From positions 94,078-158,077 of the forward strand of contig JANQSO010000003.1 of NCBI GenBank assembly GCA_028284005.1: a stretch of 64,000 nt of DNA, given 5' to 3'. The stretch comes from Flavobacteriaceae bacterium (GTDB taxonomy: Bacteria; Bacteroidota; Bacteroidia; Flavobacteriales; Flavobacteriaceae). Below, piece after piece: positions 18,103-26,827 of the stretch. The notes beneath the pieces were generated by a model. That model saw nothing but the letters and a program-made list of their open reading frames with translations, did not search any database and was not told the DNA's origin. A program made the translations under genes and the position numbers. The first letter of the stretch is position 1, and each line of letters starts with the position of its first letter.

Positions 18103-19716
18103 TTAATACCTTACCTTATCATTTTTCTTTAATACCTTAACTTCCTTTTTTGCCTCTTTTGGTTTGTAGTTCCCTCCCAAATGCTGGCATTCCATACAGT
18201 CCTTTACACTTTTAAAAGCTACGGGAGTCTTTGTATATCCAAAGGAATCCTTTAGCGTTTTTATCAAATTCCGGTCGCCTAAACTAAATTCAACATCTTC
18301 CATTGTGAACTCACTGGGGTGTTCATAACCACAGGCATGTGTTATTTCCAGTAGTTCTTTTCTGAAATTCTTGAAATAAAAATGGGCTCTTACAGATTTA
18401 TCTTCAATATTGATACCGCTCTGCCGCCATTTGTTTTGCGTTGCTACACCACTTGGGCAATGATTGTTATGACATATCTGCGCCTGTATACAACCAATGG
18501 ACATCATCGCTTCCCTGGCAACATTGATGCAATCTGCACCCATAGAAAATGCCATAGCCGCTTTAGCAGGAAATCCTAATTTTCCACTGCCTATAAATAC
18601 GATCCGTTCACATAAATCGTGTTCCTTAAAAATTTTATAGACATCACTAAACCCAAAGACCCACGGTAGTGCCACATGATCTGCAAAACTGGGTGGTGCT
18701 GCACCGGTTCCTCCTTCACCTCCGTCAATAGTAATAAAATCCGGGCCTTTACCGGTTGTCGCCATTAATTCTGCCAGTTGTCTCCAATCGTCCAGTTTCC
18801 CTACAGCCGATTTAATACCTACGGGTAGTCCCGTTGCTTCGGCAATATCCTCTACAAACCGAACCAGGCCATCCACGCCTTGAAAGGCCGAATGCGTAGG
18901 AGGGGAGAGAACATCCTTTCCAACAGGTACATGCCTGATCTCGGCGATCTCTTTCGTGATCTTTGAAGCTGGTAGAACACCGCCCTTTCCGGGCTTGGCA
19001 CCTTGAGACAGTTTTACTTCAACCGCTCGTACCTGGGGATGATCCGTTACCAATTGTACTAATTTTTCCATAGAAAAATTTCCATTGTCATCACGTACAC
19101 CAAAATAACCGGTTCCAAAATGAAAGACCACGTCACTTCCTTTCTTGTGATAGGGTGACAATCCGCCTTCACCTGTATTGTGATAAGCATTTGCCATAGC
19201 GCAACCTCTGTTTAAGGATTCGATAGCTCTTGCAGACAGCGAACCAAAACTCATTGCAGAAGCATTGATCACAGATGCCGGCCGGTAAGGCCTGCGGCGG
19301 CGGTTTTCTCCCATTACTTTTGCACAGGGAAGAAAGTACGGGTCCTTTGTATTGGGATGCTCCTTATCTAATTTATAAGGAAGCATCGCATTATTAATAA
19401 ATATATAATTGGCCTTGTATATATCACGGTCTGTACCAAAGCCCTCATAATTGTTCTCGTTTTTCGCGGAAGCGTAGATCCAACTTCGTTCTATGCGATT
19501 AAAAGGCAGCTCCTCACGATTATTAGCTACAATGTATTGCCGTAGTTCCGGCCCGATACCCTCCAGCCAGTATCTTAAATGTCCAACAACAGGGAAATTA
19601 TGTAAGATGGTATGCTTTTTATTGAAAAAAACATCACGTATTGCAACAATGGCCAAGAGAGTAAGAATCCATACCCACCATGGAATTTCTAACAAAAAAT
19701 CAATAATTCCCTGCAT
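18103..19716 (-). CDS. Membrane-anchored FMN-binding glutamate synthase-like protein
   Basis: 537 residues. An N-terminal transmembrane helix (about 8-26, IPWWVWILTLLAIVAI) is followed by a GltB FMN/iron-sulfur domain: SAMSFGSLSARAIESLNRG, VKLSQGAKPGKGG, DGGEGGTGAAP and the 3Fe-4S cysteine cluster CIQAQICHNNHCPSG. It lacks the glutamine amidotransferase (GATase) domain and no GltD is adjacent, so it is not a complete glutamate synthase; the redox substrate is unknown. Its ATG directly follows the stop of the M20 amidohydrolase gene, implying one operon and translational coupling. Confidence 0.9.
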   Translation of the reverse strand: MQGIIDFLLEIPWWVWILTLLAIVAIRDVFFNKKHTILHNFPVVGHLRYWLEGIGPELRQYIVANNREELPFNRIERSWIYASAKNENNYEGFGTDRDIYKANYIFINNAMLPYKLDKEHPNTKDPYFLPCAKVMGENRRRRPYRPASVINASAMSFGSLSARAIESLNRGCAMANAYHNTGEGGLSPYHKKGSDVVFHFGTGYFGVRDDNGNFSMEKLVQLVTDHPQVRAVEVKLSQGAKPGKGGVLPASKITKEIAEIRHVPVGKDVLSPPTHSAFQGVDGLVRFVEDIAEATGLPVGIKSAVGKLDDWRQLAELMATTGKGPDFITIDGGEGGTGAAPPSFADHVALPWVFGFSDVYKIFKEHDLCERIVFIGSGKLGFPAKAAMAFSMGADCINVAREAMMSIGCIQAQICHNNHCPSGVATQNKWRQSGINIEDKSVRAHFYFKNFRKELLEITHACGYEHPSEFTMEDVEFSLGDRNLIKTLKDSFGYTKTPVAFKSVKDCMECQHLGGNYKPKEAKKEVKVLKKNDKVRY

Positions 19717-21000
19717 TTATTGCGCGTTTAAATAGTCAATAGATAATTGCGACATTGTTTTTACACCCAGTAGCAATCCCGAGTCATCAATAATGAAATC
19801 GGGTGTATGGTGTGGATAAGGAGTTGTATTTCCGGGTGTCATTCCTCCTAAAAAGAAATAAAATCCGGGAACGATTTCTTGAAAATAAGAGAAATCTTCC
19901 CCTCCGGTGGTTGCCTTCATTAGTTGCACATTTTCTACACCCGCCAAATTTTGGAGTGTTGGAAGCATCATTGCGGTTAGGTCAGGATCATTATAGGTAA
20001 CAACGGTATTGTTTTGCCATTCAATGGTTGCAGTTCCGCCGTATGCTTTTGCAATATCCTGGGCCATTTCGGTCATTCTGCGAATGATCATGTCACGCAT
20101 ATTTGGGTCGAGTGTACGTACAGTTCCTATCATTTCGGCACTTTCGGGAATAATATTAAAACGTACACCACTGGTTATCTTTCCAACGGTGATCACTGCC
20201 GCTTCCTGTACTAAATTGGACTCTCTGCTTATAATGGTTTGAAAACCGTCAATTATTTTTGCTGAAATCAGGATAGGGTCGACGCCGCTCCATGGAGCCG
20301 AACCATGCGTTTGTTTTCCTTTTACATTTACTACAAATCGTTCAACCGCCGCCATAGTTCCACCGGGCTTATAACGAATCACTCCCGTTGGTGTACCCGA
20401 GTTGATATGCAGCCCAAAAATAGCGTCTACATCCGGGTTTTTTAGGACTCCTTCTTTGATCATTAATTTAGCACCTCCTTCTTCACCCGGAGGAGGCCCT
20501 TCTTCGGCAGGTTGAAATATAAACTTTACGGTACCGTTGATAAGATTTTTATTTTTTGAAAGTACTTCGGCGACCCCCATTAAAATGGAGATATGTGTAT
20601 CATGGCCACAAGCGTGCATTACACCTGTCTCCGTACCTAAGAAAGTGTCCCTGACCTCGCTTTTATAAGGAAGGTCATTTCGTTCTGTTACCGGGAGTGC
20701 ATCAATATCGGCACGTAGAGCCACTACTTTTCCGGGATGATTACCTTTTAAAATACCAACAACCCCTGTTTTAGCTACCCCGGTCTGTACCTGGATGCCA
20801 AGGGAACGCAAATGCTTTGCAATTGTTTCGGCTGTTTTAAATTCTCTGTTGGAAAGCTCCGGATTTTTATGAAAATAACGTCGCCAGTCAATTACCTGTT
20901 GTTCGATAGCTTCAATATCTTTTAAAAGCTTTTTATCCATTTGAGCAAACAAGGCGGTCGAACAAAAAACGAGGAGCAGCAATAATTTGTAGTGTTTCAT
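19717..21000 (-). CDS. M20-family amidohydrolase (amidase), exported
   Basis: 427 residues. Signal peptide MKHYKLLLLLVFCSTALFA. Metal-dependent hydrolase of the IAA-amino acid / N-acyl-amino acid hydrolase group: RRYFHKNPELSN, RADIDALPVTE, MHACGHDTHIS, FQPAEEGPPPGEEGG, and ATTGGEDFSYF near the C-terminus. The lid domain lies at about 220-330. It probably releases amino acids from N-acyl or similar conjugates in the periplasm. First gene of a two-gene operon with the GltB-like protein. Confidence 0.93.
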   Translation of the reverse strand: MKHYKLLLLLVFCSTALFAQMDKKLLKDIEAIEQQVIDWRRYFHKNPELSNREFKTAETIAKHLRSLGIQVQTGVAKTGVVGILKGNHPGKVVALRADIDALPVTERNDLPYKSEVRDTFLGTETGVMHACGHDTHISILMGVAEVLSKNKNLINGTVKFIFQPAEEGPPPGEEGGAKLMIKEGVLKNPDVDAIFGLHINSGTPTGVIRYKPGGTMAAVERFVVNVKGKQTHGSAPWSGVDPILISAKIIDGFQTIISRESNLVQEAAVITVGKITSGVRFNIIPESAEMIGTVRTLDPNMRDMIIRRMTEMAQDIAKAYGGTATIEWQNNTVVTYNDPDLTAMMLPTLQNLAGVENVQLMKATTGGEDFSYFQEIVPGFYFFLGGMTPGNTTPYPHHTPDFIIDDSGLLLGVKTMSQLSIDYLNAQ

Positions 21001-21020
21001 TTTTCTTAGAAAATTTCAGC

Positions 21021-21049
21021 TAAAGATATTTAATTTTCAGTAAACCAAA
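21021..21049 (-). promoter_or_regulatory. Candidate promoter of the M20 amidohydrolase operon
   Basis: Minus strand TATCTTTA (21028-21021) seven bases from seven-plus-one consensus, with TTTG at 21049-21046 but only 17 nt spacing. Position (about 14 nt leader) matches other promoters in the window; the short spacer lowers confidence. Confidence 0.3.
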
Positions 21050-21150
21050 AATTGGAACAGATGTTTATAAATTCTGAAGAAACCGTACAGTCATTCGTGC
21101 TATTTTCTGTATTTTTCACTTTTATTTTTCTTCAGAAATAATTTAAAAAA

Positions 21151-23472
21151 TTGCAAGATTACCTCGAACAATTAAATGATGCTCAACGCGCCCCTGTTCT
21201 ACAGAAAGATGGCGCCATGATCGTGATTGCCGGAGCAGGTTCCGGGAAGACCAGGGTATTGACGTATCGTATTGCTTACCTCATGTCACAGGGTGTTGAC
21301 CCTTTTAATATTTTAGCGTTGACCTTTACAAACAAAGCAGCGCGTGAAATGAAAAAGCGTATTGCTCAAATTGTCGGGAACAGTGAAGCAAAGAACCTAT
21401 GGATGGGAACTTTCCATAGTATCTTTGCTAAGATTCTACGGTTTGAAGCGGACAAATTAGGGTATCCTTCCAATTTTACTATTTACGACACCCAGGATTC
21501 ACAAAGTGTGATCCGGGCCATTATAAAGGAAATGCAACTGGATAAGGATATCTACAAATACAAGCAGGTATATTCCAGGATCTCTTCTTATAAGAACAGT
21601 CTGATCACGGTAAAAGCCTATTTCAATAATCCTGAATTGATGGAGGCCGATGCAATGGCAAAGATCCCAAGGTTAGGAGATGTATATAAGGCCTATGTCG
21701 ATAAATGCTTTAAGGCCGGTGCAATGGACTTTGATGACCTCTTACTGAAAACCAATGAGCTATTAACCCGTTTTCCGGATGTACTGGCAAAATATCAAAA
21801 TAGATTTCGATATATTTTGGTAGACGAGTATCAGGATACCAATCATAGTCAGTACCTGATAGTTCGTGCACTAAGTGACCGTTTCCAAAATATTTGTGTA
21901 GTAGGGGATGATGCACAAAGTATCTATGCTTTTCGTGGAGCGAACATTAATAACATTCTCAACTTTCAGAAGGATTACGACGATGTGACGGTCTATCGTT
22001 TGGAGCAGAACTACCGTTCTACGAAGAACATTGTAAATGCTGCCAATAGCATTATTGAAAAAAATAAGACAAGGCTGGAAAAAGTAGTTTGGACAGCAAA
22101 TGATGAAGGTGCTAAGATCATGGTGAACCGTACCATGACGGATGGTGATGAAGGCCGTTTTGTGGCCGGCTCTATATTTGAGAACAAAATGAATCATCAA
22201 TTAAACAATGGTGATTTCGCTATTTTATACCGGACCAATGCACAGTCACGTGCAATGGAAGATGCTCTTCGGAAGAAAGATATTCCATACAGGATCTATG
22301 GTGGGCTGAGTTTTTATCAACGGAAGGAAATTAAGGACGTCATTGCCTATTTGCGTCTTATTTTGAACCCGAAGGATGAGGAAGCCCTGAAACGTGTGAT
22401 CAATTATCCGGCGCGGGGTATAGGACAAACAACAATAGAGCGTTTGACCGTTGCAGCCAGCCATTATGACCGGTCGATGTTTGAAGTAATGGAAAATATT
22501 GAGAAGATCGACCTAAAGATCAATAGTGGTACAAAGACAAAACTTCAGGATTTTGTAACGATGATCCAGAGTTTTCAGGTATTGAATAAGAATTATGACG
22601 CTTTTCAAATAGCCGAACATGTTACCAAAAAGACAGGATTACTTCAGGAATTAAAGAAAGATGGTACTCCTGAAGGGATCGCCCGTATTGAAAATATTGA
22701 AGAGTTACTCAACGGTATGCGGGATTTTGTAGAAGAACAAAAAGAACTTGCCGATACTACGGGAGCATTGGCAGAGTTTCTAGAAGATGTAGCGCTCGCT
22801 ACCGATATGGATAATGACAAAGGAGACGAAAATCGTGTCGCTTTAATGACGGTACATCTGGCAAAAGGATTAGAGTTTCCCTATGTGTATATCGTAGGAA
22901 TGGAAGAGGACCTTTTCCCCAGTGCCATGAGCATGAATACACGTAGTGAACTGGAAGAAGAGCGCCGTTTATTCTATGTTGCCATAACCCGAGCCGAAAA
23001 ACAAGCGTATCTTACGTACACCCAGTCCCGGTATCGTTGGGGAAAGTTGATCGACGCCGAACCCAGCAGATTTATTGAAGAGATCGAAGGTGATTACCTG
23101 GAGTATCTAACTCCTGTCACCGAACATCGCTACAAGCCCTTACTGGATGCAGATATTTTTGACGATATCGATAAGAGCAAGCTGAGGTTACGAAAACCAA
23201 CTACAGGAACGCCTCCAAAAGGGCCTTCTAAAGATCAACTACGAAAATTGCGCAGGTTAAAACCTGTTAGCAGTAGTTCCGACAAGAATTTTAATGCAAA
23301 AGACGCTAATCTTGAAATTGGGACAATGGTAGAGCATGTTCGCTTCGGAAAAGGAAAGATCTTAAAGATCGAAGGGGTTGGTGCCGATACAAAAGCTGAA
23401 ATTCAGTTTGAAAATGGCGGACTTAAAAAGTTATTGCTTCGGTTTGCGAAATTAAACGTATTGGACCAATAA
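21151..23472 (+). CDS. UvrD/PcrA-type DNA helicase
   Basis: 773 residues. Superfamily 1A 3'-5' helicase: Walker A AGAGSGKT (about 27-34), LTFTNKAAREMKKRI, GTFHSIFAKILR, DEYQDTN, GDDAQSIYAFRGA, LEQNYRST, MTVHLAKGLEFPYVY and VAITRAEK, and a C-terminal tail ending in a Tudor-like RNA-polymerase-binding motif (VEHVRFGKGKILKIEG). Acts in nucleotide excision and mismatch repair and in removing RecA. The start is TTG at 21151; QDYLEQLNDAQRAPV is the usual N-terminus of the flavobacterial protein and no ATG fits. Ends exactly where the convergent esterase gene ends. Confidence 0.95.
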   Translation: MQDYLEQLNDAQRAPVLQKDGAMIVIAGAGSGKTRVLTYRIAYLMSQGVDPFNILALTFTNKAAREMKKRIAQIVGNSEAKNLWMGTFHSIFAKILRFEADKLGYPSNFTIYDTQDSQSVIRAIIKEMQLDKDIYKYKQVYSRISSYKNSLITVKAYFNNPELMEADAMAKIPRLGDVYKAYVDKCFKAGAMDFDDLLLKTNELLTRFPDVLAKYQNRFRYILVDEYQDTNHSQYLIVRALSDRFQNICVVGDDAQSIYAFRGANINNILNFQKDYDDVTVYRLEQNYRSTKNIVNAANSIIEKNKTRLEKVVWTANDEGAKIMVNRTMTDGDEGRFVAGSIFENKMNHQLNNGDFAILYRTNAQSRAMEDALRKKDIPYRIYGGLSFYQRKEIKDVIAYLRLILNPKDEEALKRVINYPARGIGQTTIERLTVAASHYDRSMFEVMENIEKIDLKINSGTKTKLQDFVTMIQSFQVLNKNYDAFQIAEHVTKKTGLLQELKKDGTPEGIARIENIEELLNGMRDFVEEQKELADTTGALAEFLEDVALATDMDNDKGDENRVALMTVHLAKGLEFPYVYIVGMEEDLFPSAMSMNTRSELEEERRLFYVAITRAEKQAYLTYTQSRYRWGKLIDAEPSRFIEEIEGDYLEYLTPVTEHRYKPLLDADIFDDIDKSKLRLRKPTTGTPPKGPSKDQLRKLRRLKPVSSSSDKNFNAKDANLEIGTMVEHVRFGKGKILKIEGVGADTKAEIQFENGGLKKLLLRFAKLNVLDQ

Positions 23473-24363
23473 CTACAAAATAGGTAAGTGAACTTCTATA
23501 AATGTAGATAGTTGCTCCTGTAAGTCTGTAGTACTCGAAATATCCCAGTCCGTTCCATGTCCTCCTTCATAAACAGTGAAACTGTGTGTAATCTGCGAAT
23601 TACTTAGAGAGGTTTGCAGTTGCTGGCCATTGGTTAATGGAACCAGTGGGTCCGTATCTCCGTAAAAAAGAATAGAGGGGCTGCTATTGCTGTTTACCTG
23701 CAATGCGGGGCTTACGGCCTCGGCATAATTAGTGTCGGCAGGATATGCACTTTCATCTACTAATAAACTTAAAGCGATCGGGAAGGAAGGGTCATTTGCA
23801 TAAAAAGGGTCTGTAAAATCTGTGGGCCCCACAATATCACATACCATTTTCACACGATCGTTGGTATCGTAAACATAATCGTATTGCAATGCAATATGCG
23901 CACCTGCACTGGTACCTATAAATCCAAATTCGGGGAAAATTTGCAGGGCCTCGGCTTCGGCTACAAGTTTATTGACAACACGTCCCACATCCAGAAATTG
24001 ATTAGGAAAAGCAGGAATAGTAGTAGTAGCGAGAACGTAATTCATATTTACAATGGCATGATCCGGATGGTTTTGTTGGATAAGCGAAATAAAATTTGTC
24101 ATATCCGCTTTATCTCCACCGGTCCATCCACCACCGTGTATAAGAATGATCACTTTCGTTTTATTCGTAGTTCTGCCGGCAGGTAAATAAATATCATAAA
24201 CCTGCTGTTCATTTTCGCCATAAGAAACGTCTAACAATGTTTCCGCAACCAATAGTTGTGAATTGTCATCCAGGGGATCGTCTTTATTGCTTTCAGAAGA
24301 ACAGGAAAGAAATACAAATTGTAAGGCGAAAAAAAATAAAAAGATGAATGGGGTCTTCTTCAT
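23473..24363 (-). CDS. Alpha/beta hydrolase lipoprotein (esterase/BD-FAE-like)
   Basis: 296 residues from the ATG at 24363, which gives a clean lipoprotein signal (MKKTPFIFLFFFALQF, lipobox FLSC, Cys about 20); an in-frame ATG at 24372 adds three residues. Alpha/beta hydrolase with oxyanion motif IHGGGWTGGDK, nucleophile GTSAGAH, Asp in YGDTDPLVP and His in YEGGHGTDW. Belongs with carboxylesterases of the HGG-motif type. Lipid-anchored in the envelope; the substrate is unknown. Convergent, with no gap, with the helicase gene. Confidence 0.9.
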   Translation of the reverse strand: MKKTPFIFLFFFALQFVFLSCSSESNKDDPLDDNSQLLVAETLLDVSYGENEQQVYDIYLPAGRTTNKTKVIILIHGGGWTGGDKADMTNFISLIQQNHPDHAIVNMNYVLATTTIPAFPNQFLDVGRVVNKLVAEAEALQIFPEFGFIGTSAGAHIALQYDYVYDTNDRVKMVCDIVGPTDFTDPFYANDPSFPIALSLLVDESAYPADTNYAEAVSPALQVNSNSSPSILFYGDTDPLVPLTNGQQLQTSLSNSQITHSFTVYEGGHGTDWDISSTTDLQEQLSTFIEVHLPIL

Positions 24364-24433
24364 AGGGAACACTTCTTTTTAATAAACGCAAAAAATGCTT
24401 TTAAGTTGTTTGTTCCGGTTTTAAAATTATTTA

Positions 24434-24464
24434 TTGATTGTCTGGTGGTTTATGGTTATCTTTA
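24434..24464 (+). promoter_or_regulatory. Candidate promoter of the YrdC/YciO gene
   Basis: TTG at 24434-24436, 20-nt spacer, TATCTTTA at 24457-24464 (seven of eight -7 positions). Predicted start near 24470, about 23 nt before the ATG at 24493. Confidence 0.45.
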
Positions 24465-24492
24465 AGATATCATTTAAGATGTTTTTCATTTT

Positions 24493-25110
24493 ATGGCCGA
24501 ATTCATTAAGATATATGAAGAAAACCCTAACCCAAAGGATATAAAAAAGGTTGTGGATATTATTCGGGACGGAGGACTGGTCATCTATCCAAGTGATACT
24601 GTTTATGCTTTAGGCTGCGATATTACCAATAACAGGGCCCTGGAAAAAGTAGCCCAGATCAAGGGAGTAAAGTTGGAAAAGGCCAATTTCTCTTTTGTAT
24701 GTGAGAACTTGAGCAATCTTTCAGATTATATACGGCAAATAGACACGGTAACATTTAAGATATTGAAAAGGTCATTACCGGGCCCCTATACTTTTATTCT
24801 TCCGGGTAATAATAACCTTCCAACGGTATTTAAAAAGAAAAAAGAGGTAGGGATCAGAATACCGGACAACTCAATTGTTCTGGCAATGGTGCATGAATTA
24901 GGAAACCCCATTATTGCTACTTCTATAAAGGATGAGGATGAGGTAATTGAGTATACCACGGATCCGGAACTTATTTTAGAAAAATGGAAAAACCTGGTAG
25001 ATGTTGTGGTAGACGGAGGGTATGGAGGAAATATTCCATCAACGGTGATCGATCTTACCGGAGGCGAACCTGTTCTAATACGAGAAGGTAAGGGAGCTTT
25101 GGAGGTTTAA
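24493..25110 (+). CDS. Sua5/YciO/YrdC family protein (threonylcarbamoyl-AMP synthase-like)
   Basis: 205 residues of a single YrdC domain: GGLVIYPSDTVYALGCD, LPGPYTFILPG, VGIRIPDN, IATSIKDEDE and STVIDLTGGEPVLIREGKG. The family makes the threonylcarbamoyl-AMP used for t6A37 in tRNA. The length and the sequence KVAQIKGVKLEKANFSFVC look closer to the YciO branch, whose activity is weaker or different, so I do not name it tsaC. Cytoplasmic. Ends 2 bp from the convergent gene. Confidence 0.9.
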   Translation: MAEFIKIYEENPNPKDIKKVVDIIRDGGLVIYPSDTVYALGCDITNNRALEKVAQIKGVKLEKANFSFVCENLSNLSDYIRQIDTVTFKILKRSLPGPYTFILPGNNNLPTVFKKKKEVGIRIPDNSIVLAMVHELGNPIIATSIKDEDEVIEYTTDPELILEKWKNLVDVVVDGGYGGNIPSTVIDLTGGEPVLIREGKGALEV

Positions 25111-25112
25111 AA

Positions 25113-25589
25113 CTAAGAATGGTTTTTTTCAAATTTTGACAGCAGTCGGTTGCTTTGTTGATACAGCTTCTTCTTAAAAAAACCGCTCCAGCCCATTAAA
25201 AAGCCTTTAAACCCTAAAGCTTGTCTGGACCACCTGTAGAGATCGAACCGGTCCACATGATCGATGATCTTGCCATCTTTAAATTGAAATTCAGCATAGA
25301 TGATATTATGTACTTTCCTGCCTGTTTTACTAAAGTTATAATAGGCATCCCACCTCGCTTTTCCATTTTCAGGATTACATTGAATATCTGAAACTTCTAT
25401 TTTAAAATTGTCGTTCCCTTTTTGTGAATGGCAAAGCATGCGCCACATATTTTTGACTCTTTCACCATTTAAAACCCCAAAGGCAGGATCTCTAAAAGTA
25501 ATGTCCTTGTGGTAGTAACTTACCATTTGTTCTGCATCTAATTCGTTAAATGCCCTGTAGAAATTTTCAACGATATCCCTGGTTTCCAT
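25113..25589 (-). CDS. SnoaL/NTF2-like protein
   Basis: 158 residues with an NTF2/SnoaL-like cone fold: opening helix VENFYRAFNELDAEQMVSYY, HKDITFRDPAFGVLNG, and beta strands ARWDAYYNFSKTGRKVHN and FQFKDGKIIDHVDRFDLYRW. No signal peptide; an extra basic C-terminal helix (KGFLMGWSGFFKKKLYQQSN) follows. Such proteins are often small isomerases, hydratases or ligand-binding units; function here unknown. Confidence 0.85.
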   Translation of the reverse strand: METRDIVENFYRAFNELDAEQMVSYYHKDITFRDPAFGVLNGERVKNMWRMLCHSQKGNDNFKIEVSDIQCNPENGKARWDAYYNFSKTGRKVHNIIYAEFQFKDGKIIDHVDRFDLYRWSRQALGFKGFLMGWSGFFKKKLYQQSNRLLSKFEKNHS

Positions 25590-25637
25590 TATAAGGAGAT
25601 TTAGTACGATACAATGTACACATTAATTGTAAGACAT

Positions 25638-25662
25638 TAAAAAACCCGGCTATTAGCCGGGT
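25638..25662 (-). terminator. Rho-independent terminator
   Basis: On the minus strand a GC-rich stem CCCGGCT / AGCCGGG (25661-25645) is followed by a T run (25644-25638). It terminates the small gene ending at 25694. Confidence 0.85.
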
Positions 25663-25693
25663 AATTGTGGAATGATCTATATTAACTACAATA

Positions 25694-26005
25694 CTATTCA
25701 AATAATGCAACACCGGAGCCTACAAAATTAAGGTCTTCAGCTTTTGGCGGAATTACGGGTTCACTTGCTTTTAACGCCTTTCTAAACTGTGTAAATGCTT
25801 CAACATCATTCAATTTACTCATCGTTTCACCGTCCACAGCCACATTGATATGCATAAATGTAACCGAATCTGCCAATTGATATGTAGTATAGAACATACC
25901 TTCAATGGGCCTTGCTTTTATGGCGTTCATTACTTTTTGAATGTTCTTTTTATTTTCCTCCACGAACTCCGGTTGGACGGTATACTGAACTTTAACTGCT
26001 TTCAT
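25694..26005 (-). CDS. Small conserved protein, possible dimeric alpha/beta-barrel
   Basis: 103 residues, no signal peptide. Alternating strand/helix pattern (AVKVQYTVQPEFVEENKKNI, EGMFYTTYQLADSVTFMHI, EAFTQFRKAL) resembles the ferredoxin-like folds of the antibiotic-biosynthesis monooxygenase and related dimeric barrel families, but no family motif is decisive. It is 26 bp downstream of the DinB-like gene on the same strand and has its own terminator. Confidence 0.75.
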   Translation of the reverse strand: MKAVKVQYTVQPEFVEENKKNIQKVMNAIKARPIEGMFYTTYQLADSVTFMHINVAVDGETMSKLNDVEAFTQFRKALKASEPVIPPKAEDLNFVGSGVALFE

Positions 26006-26031
26006 AGTGACAATAGGTATATTTGATTTCT

Positions 26032-26637
26032 TTATTTTTTTGGAAAACCTTCACTAGCCTTTATTTCCTCAATTTGCAACACATGGCGCTCTGTATGTCC
26101 GGAAAGGAAAAGCAGCGTCTGAAACGCATCAATGGTTCCAAACGGAAATTCCGCATAATGATTTCTAAGGTCATCTTCGGTATTCTTCACATAGGCAATG
26201 TGTTCTGCTCTTTTTGTAGTGAACTCTTTTAGCGTATTTTCATGCGAGCCAAATTTTCCTGTAGGCTCAAAGGGTGTTTTGGTTTTTACTTTATTACTTC
26301 TATCTGTGATCATTGCCAAAATTTGCTCATCTGTCATCTTTATTTCAGAGCGTTTTGAGGGATCTGGAGCAACTTCTAATGTTCCTTGTTGCATTCCAAA
26401 GATTATATTTTCTGAAAGAGCAATATGCTCAACACACTCTTTAATGGACCAGGATTCCGGACTACTCTTAAAGTTAAGCTGAGCTTCACTTAGCCCTTCA
26501 ATAGCGCTTAATAAATGGTCATGAGTTTTGGTCATTTCGGCAATAGCGAACGCTCTTTCGGCTTTTGTGAGCTTAGCATCGGAAACTGTAAAACTAACAA
26601 GTACCAGCATCAGGATGGGTAGAATAATTGCTTTCAT
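26032..26637 (-). CDS. DinB-like four-helix protein, exported
   Basis: 201 residues. Signal peptide MKAIILPILMLVLVSFTVSDA, then a DinB_2 fold with histidines in the family positions: HDHLLSAIEGLSEAQLNFK, ESWSIKECVEHIALSE, and SGHTERHVLQIEEI (HxxxH). Members are metal-binding and include thiol-dependent S-transferases; this one seems to work outside the cytoplasm, which is less usual. Possibly an operon with the 103-residue protein gene. Confidence 0.85.
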   Translation of the reverse strand: MKAIILPILMLVLVSFTVSDAKLTKAERAFAIAEMTKTHDHLLSAIEGLSEAQLNFKSSPESWSIKECVEHIALSENIIFGMQQGTLEVAPDPSKRSEIKMTDEQILAMITDRSNKVKTKTPFEPTGKFGSHENTLKEFTTKRAEHIAYVKNTEDDLRNHYAEFPFGTIDAFQTLLFLSGHTERHVLQIEEIKASEGFPKK

Positions 26638-26781
26638 GAGAATTTGATATTTAATTGTTTGTTCTTTGAACGTATACTACTAAGACGTAAGAGAAATTAA
26701 AATTTGGACAATACACAGTATAAAATTTTAAACAGGGTTTTAGCCATGTATTTGCCTTGAACTTATAATAAAATGAATAAA

Positions 26782-26806
26782 AAAACCCAGCGCGTAGCTG
26801 GGTTTT
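26782..26806 (-). terminator. Rho-independent terminator
   Basis: Perfect 10-bp stem AAAACCCAGC / GCTGGGTTTT with a 5-nt loop, flanked by A and T runs, so it could act on both strands. It lies 22 bp past the end of the OmpA lipoprotein gene. Confidence 0.8.
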
Positions 26807-26827
26807 AAAACTTTATAACGATAATTT

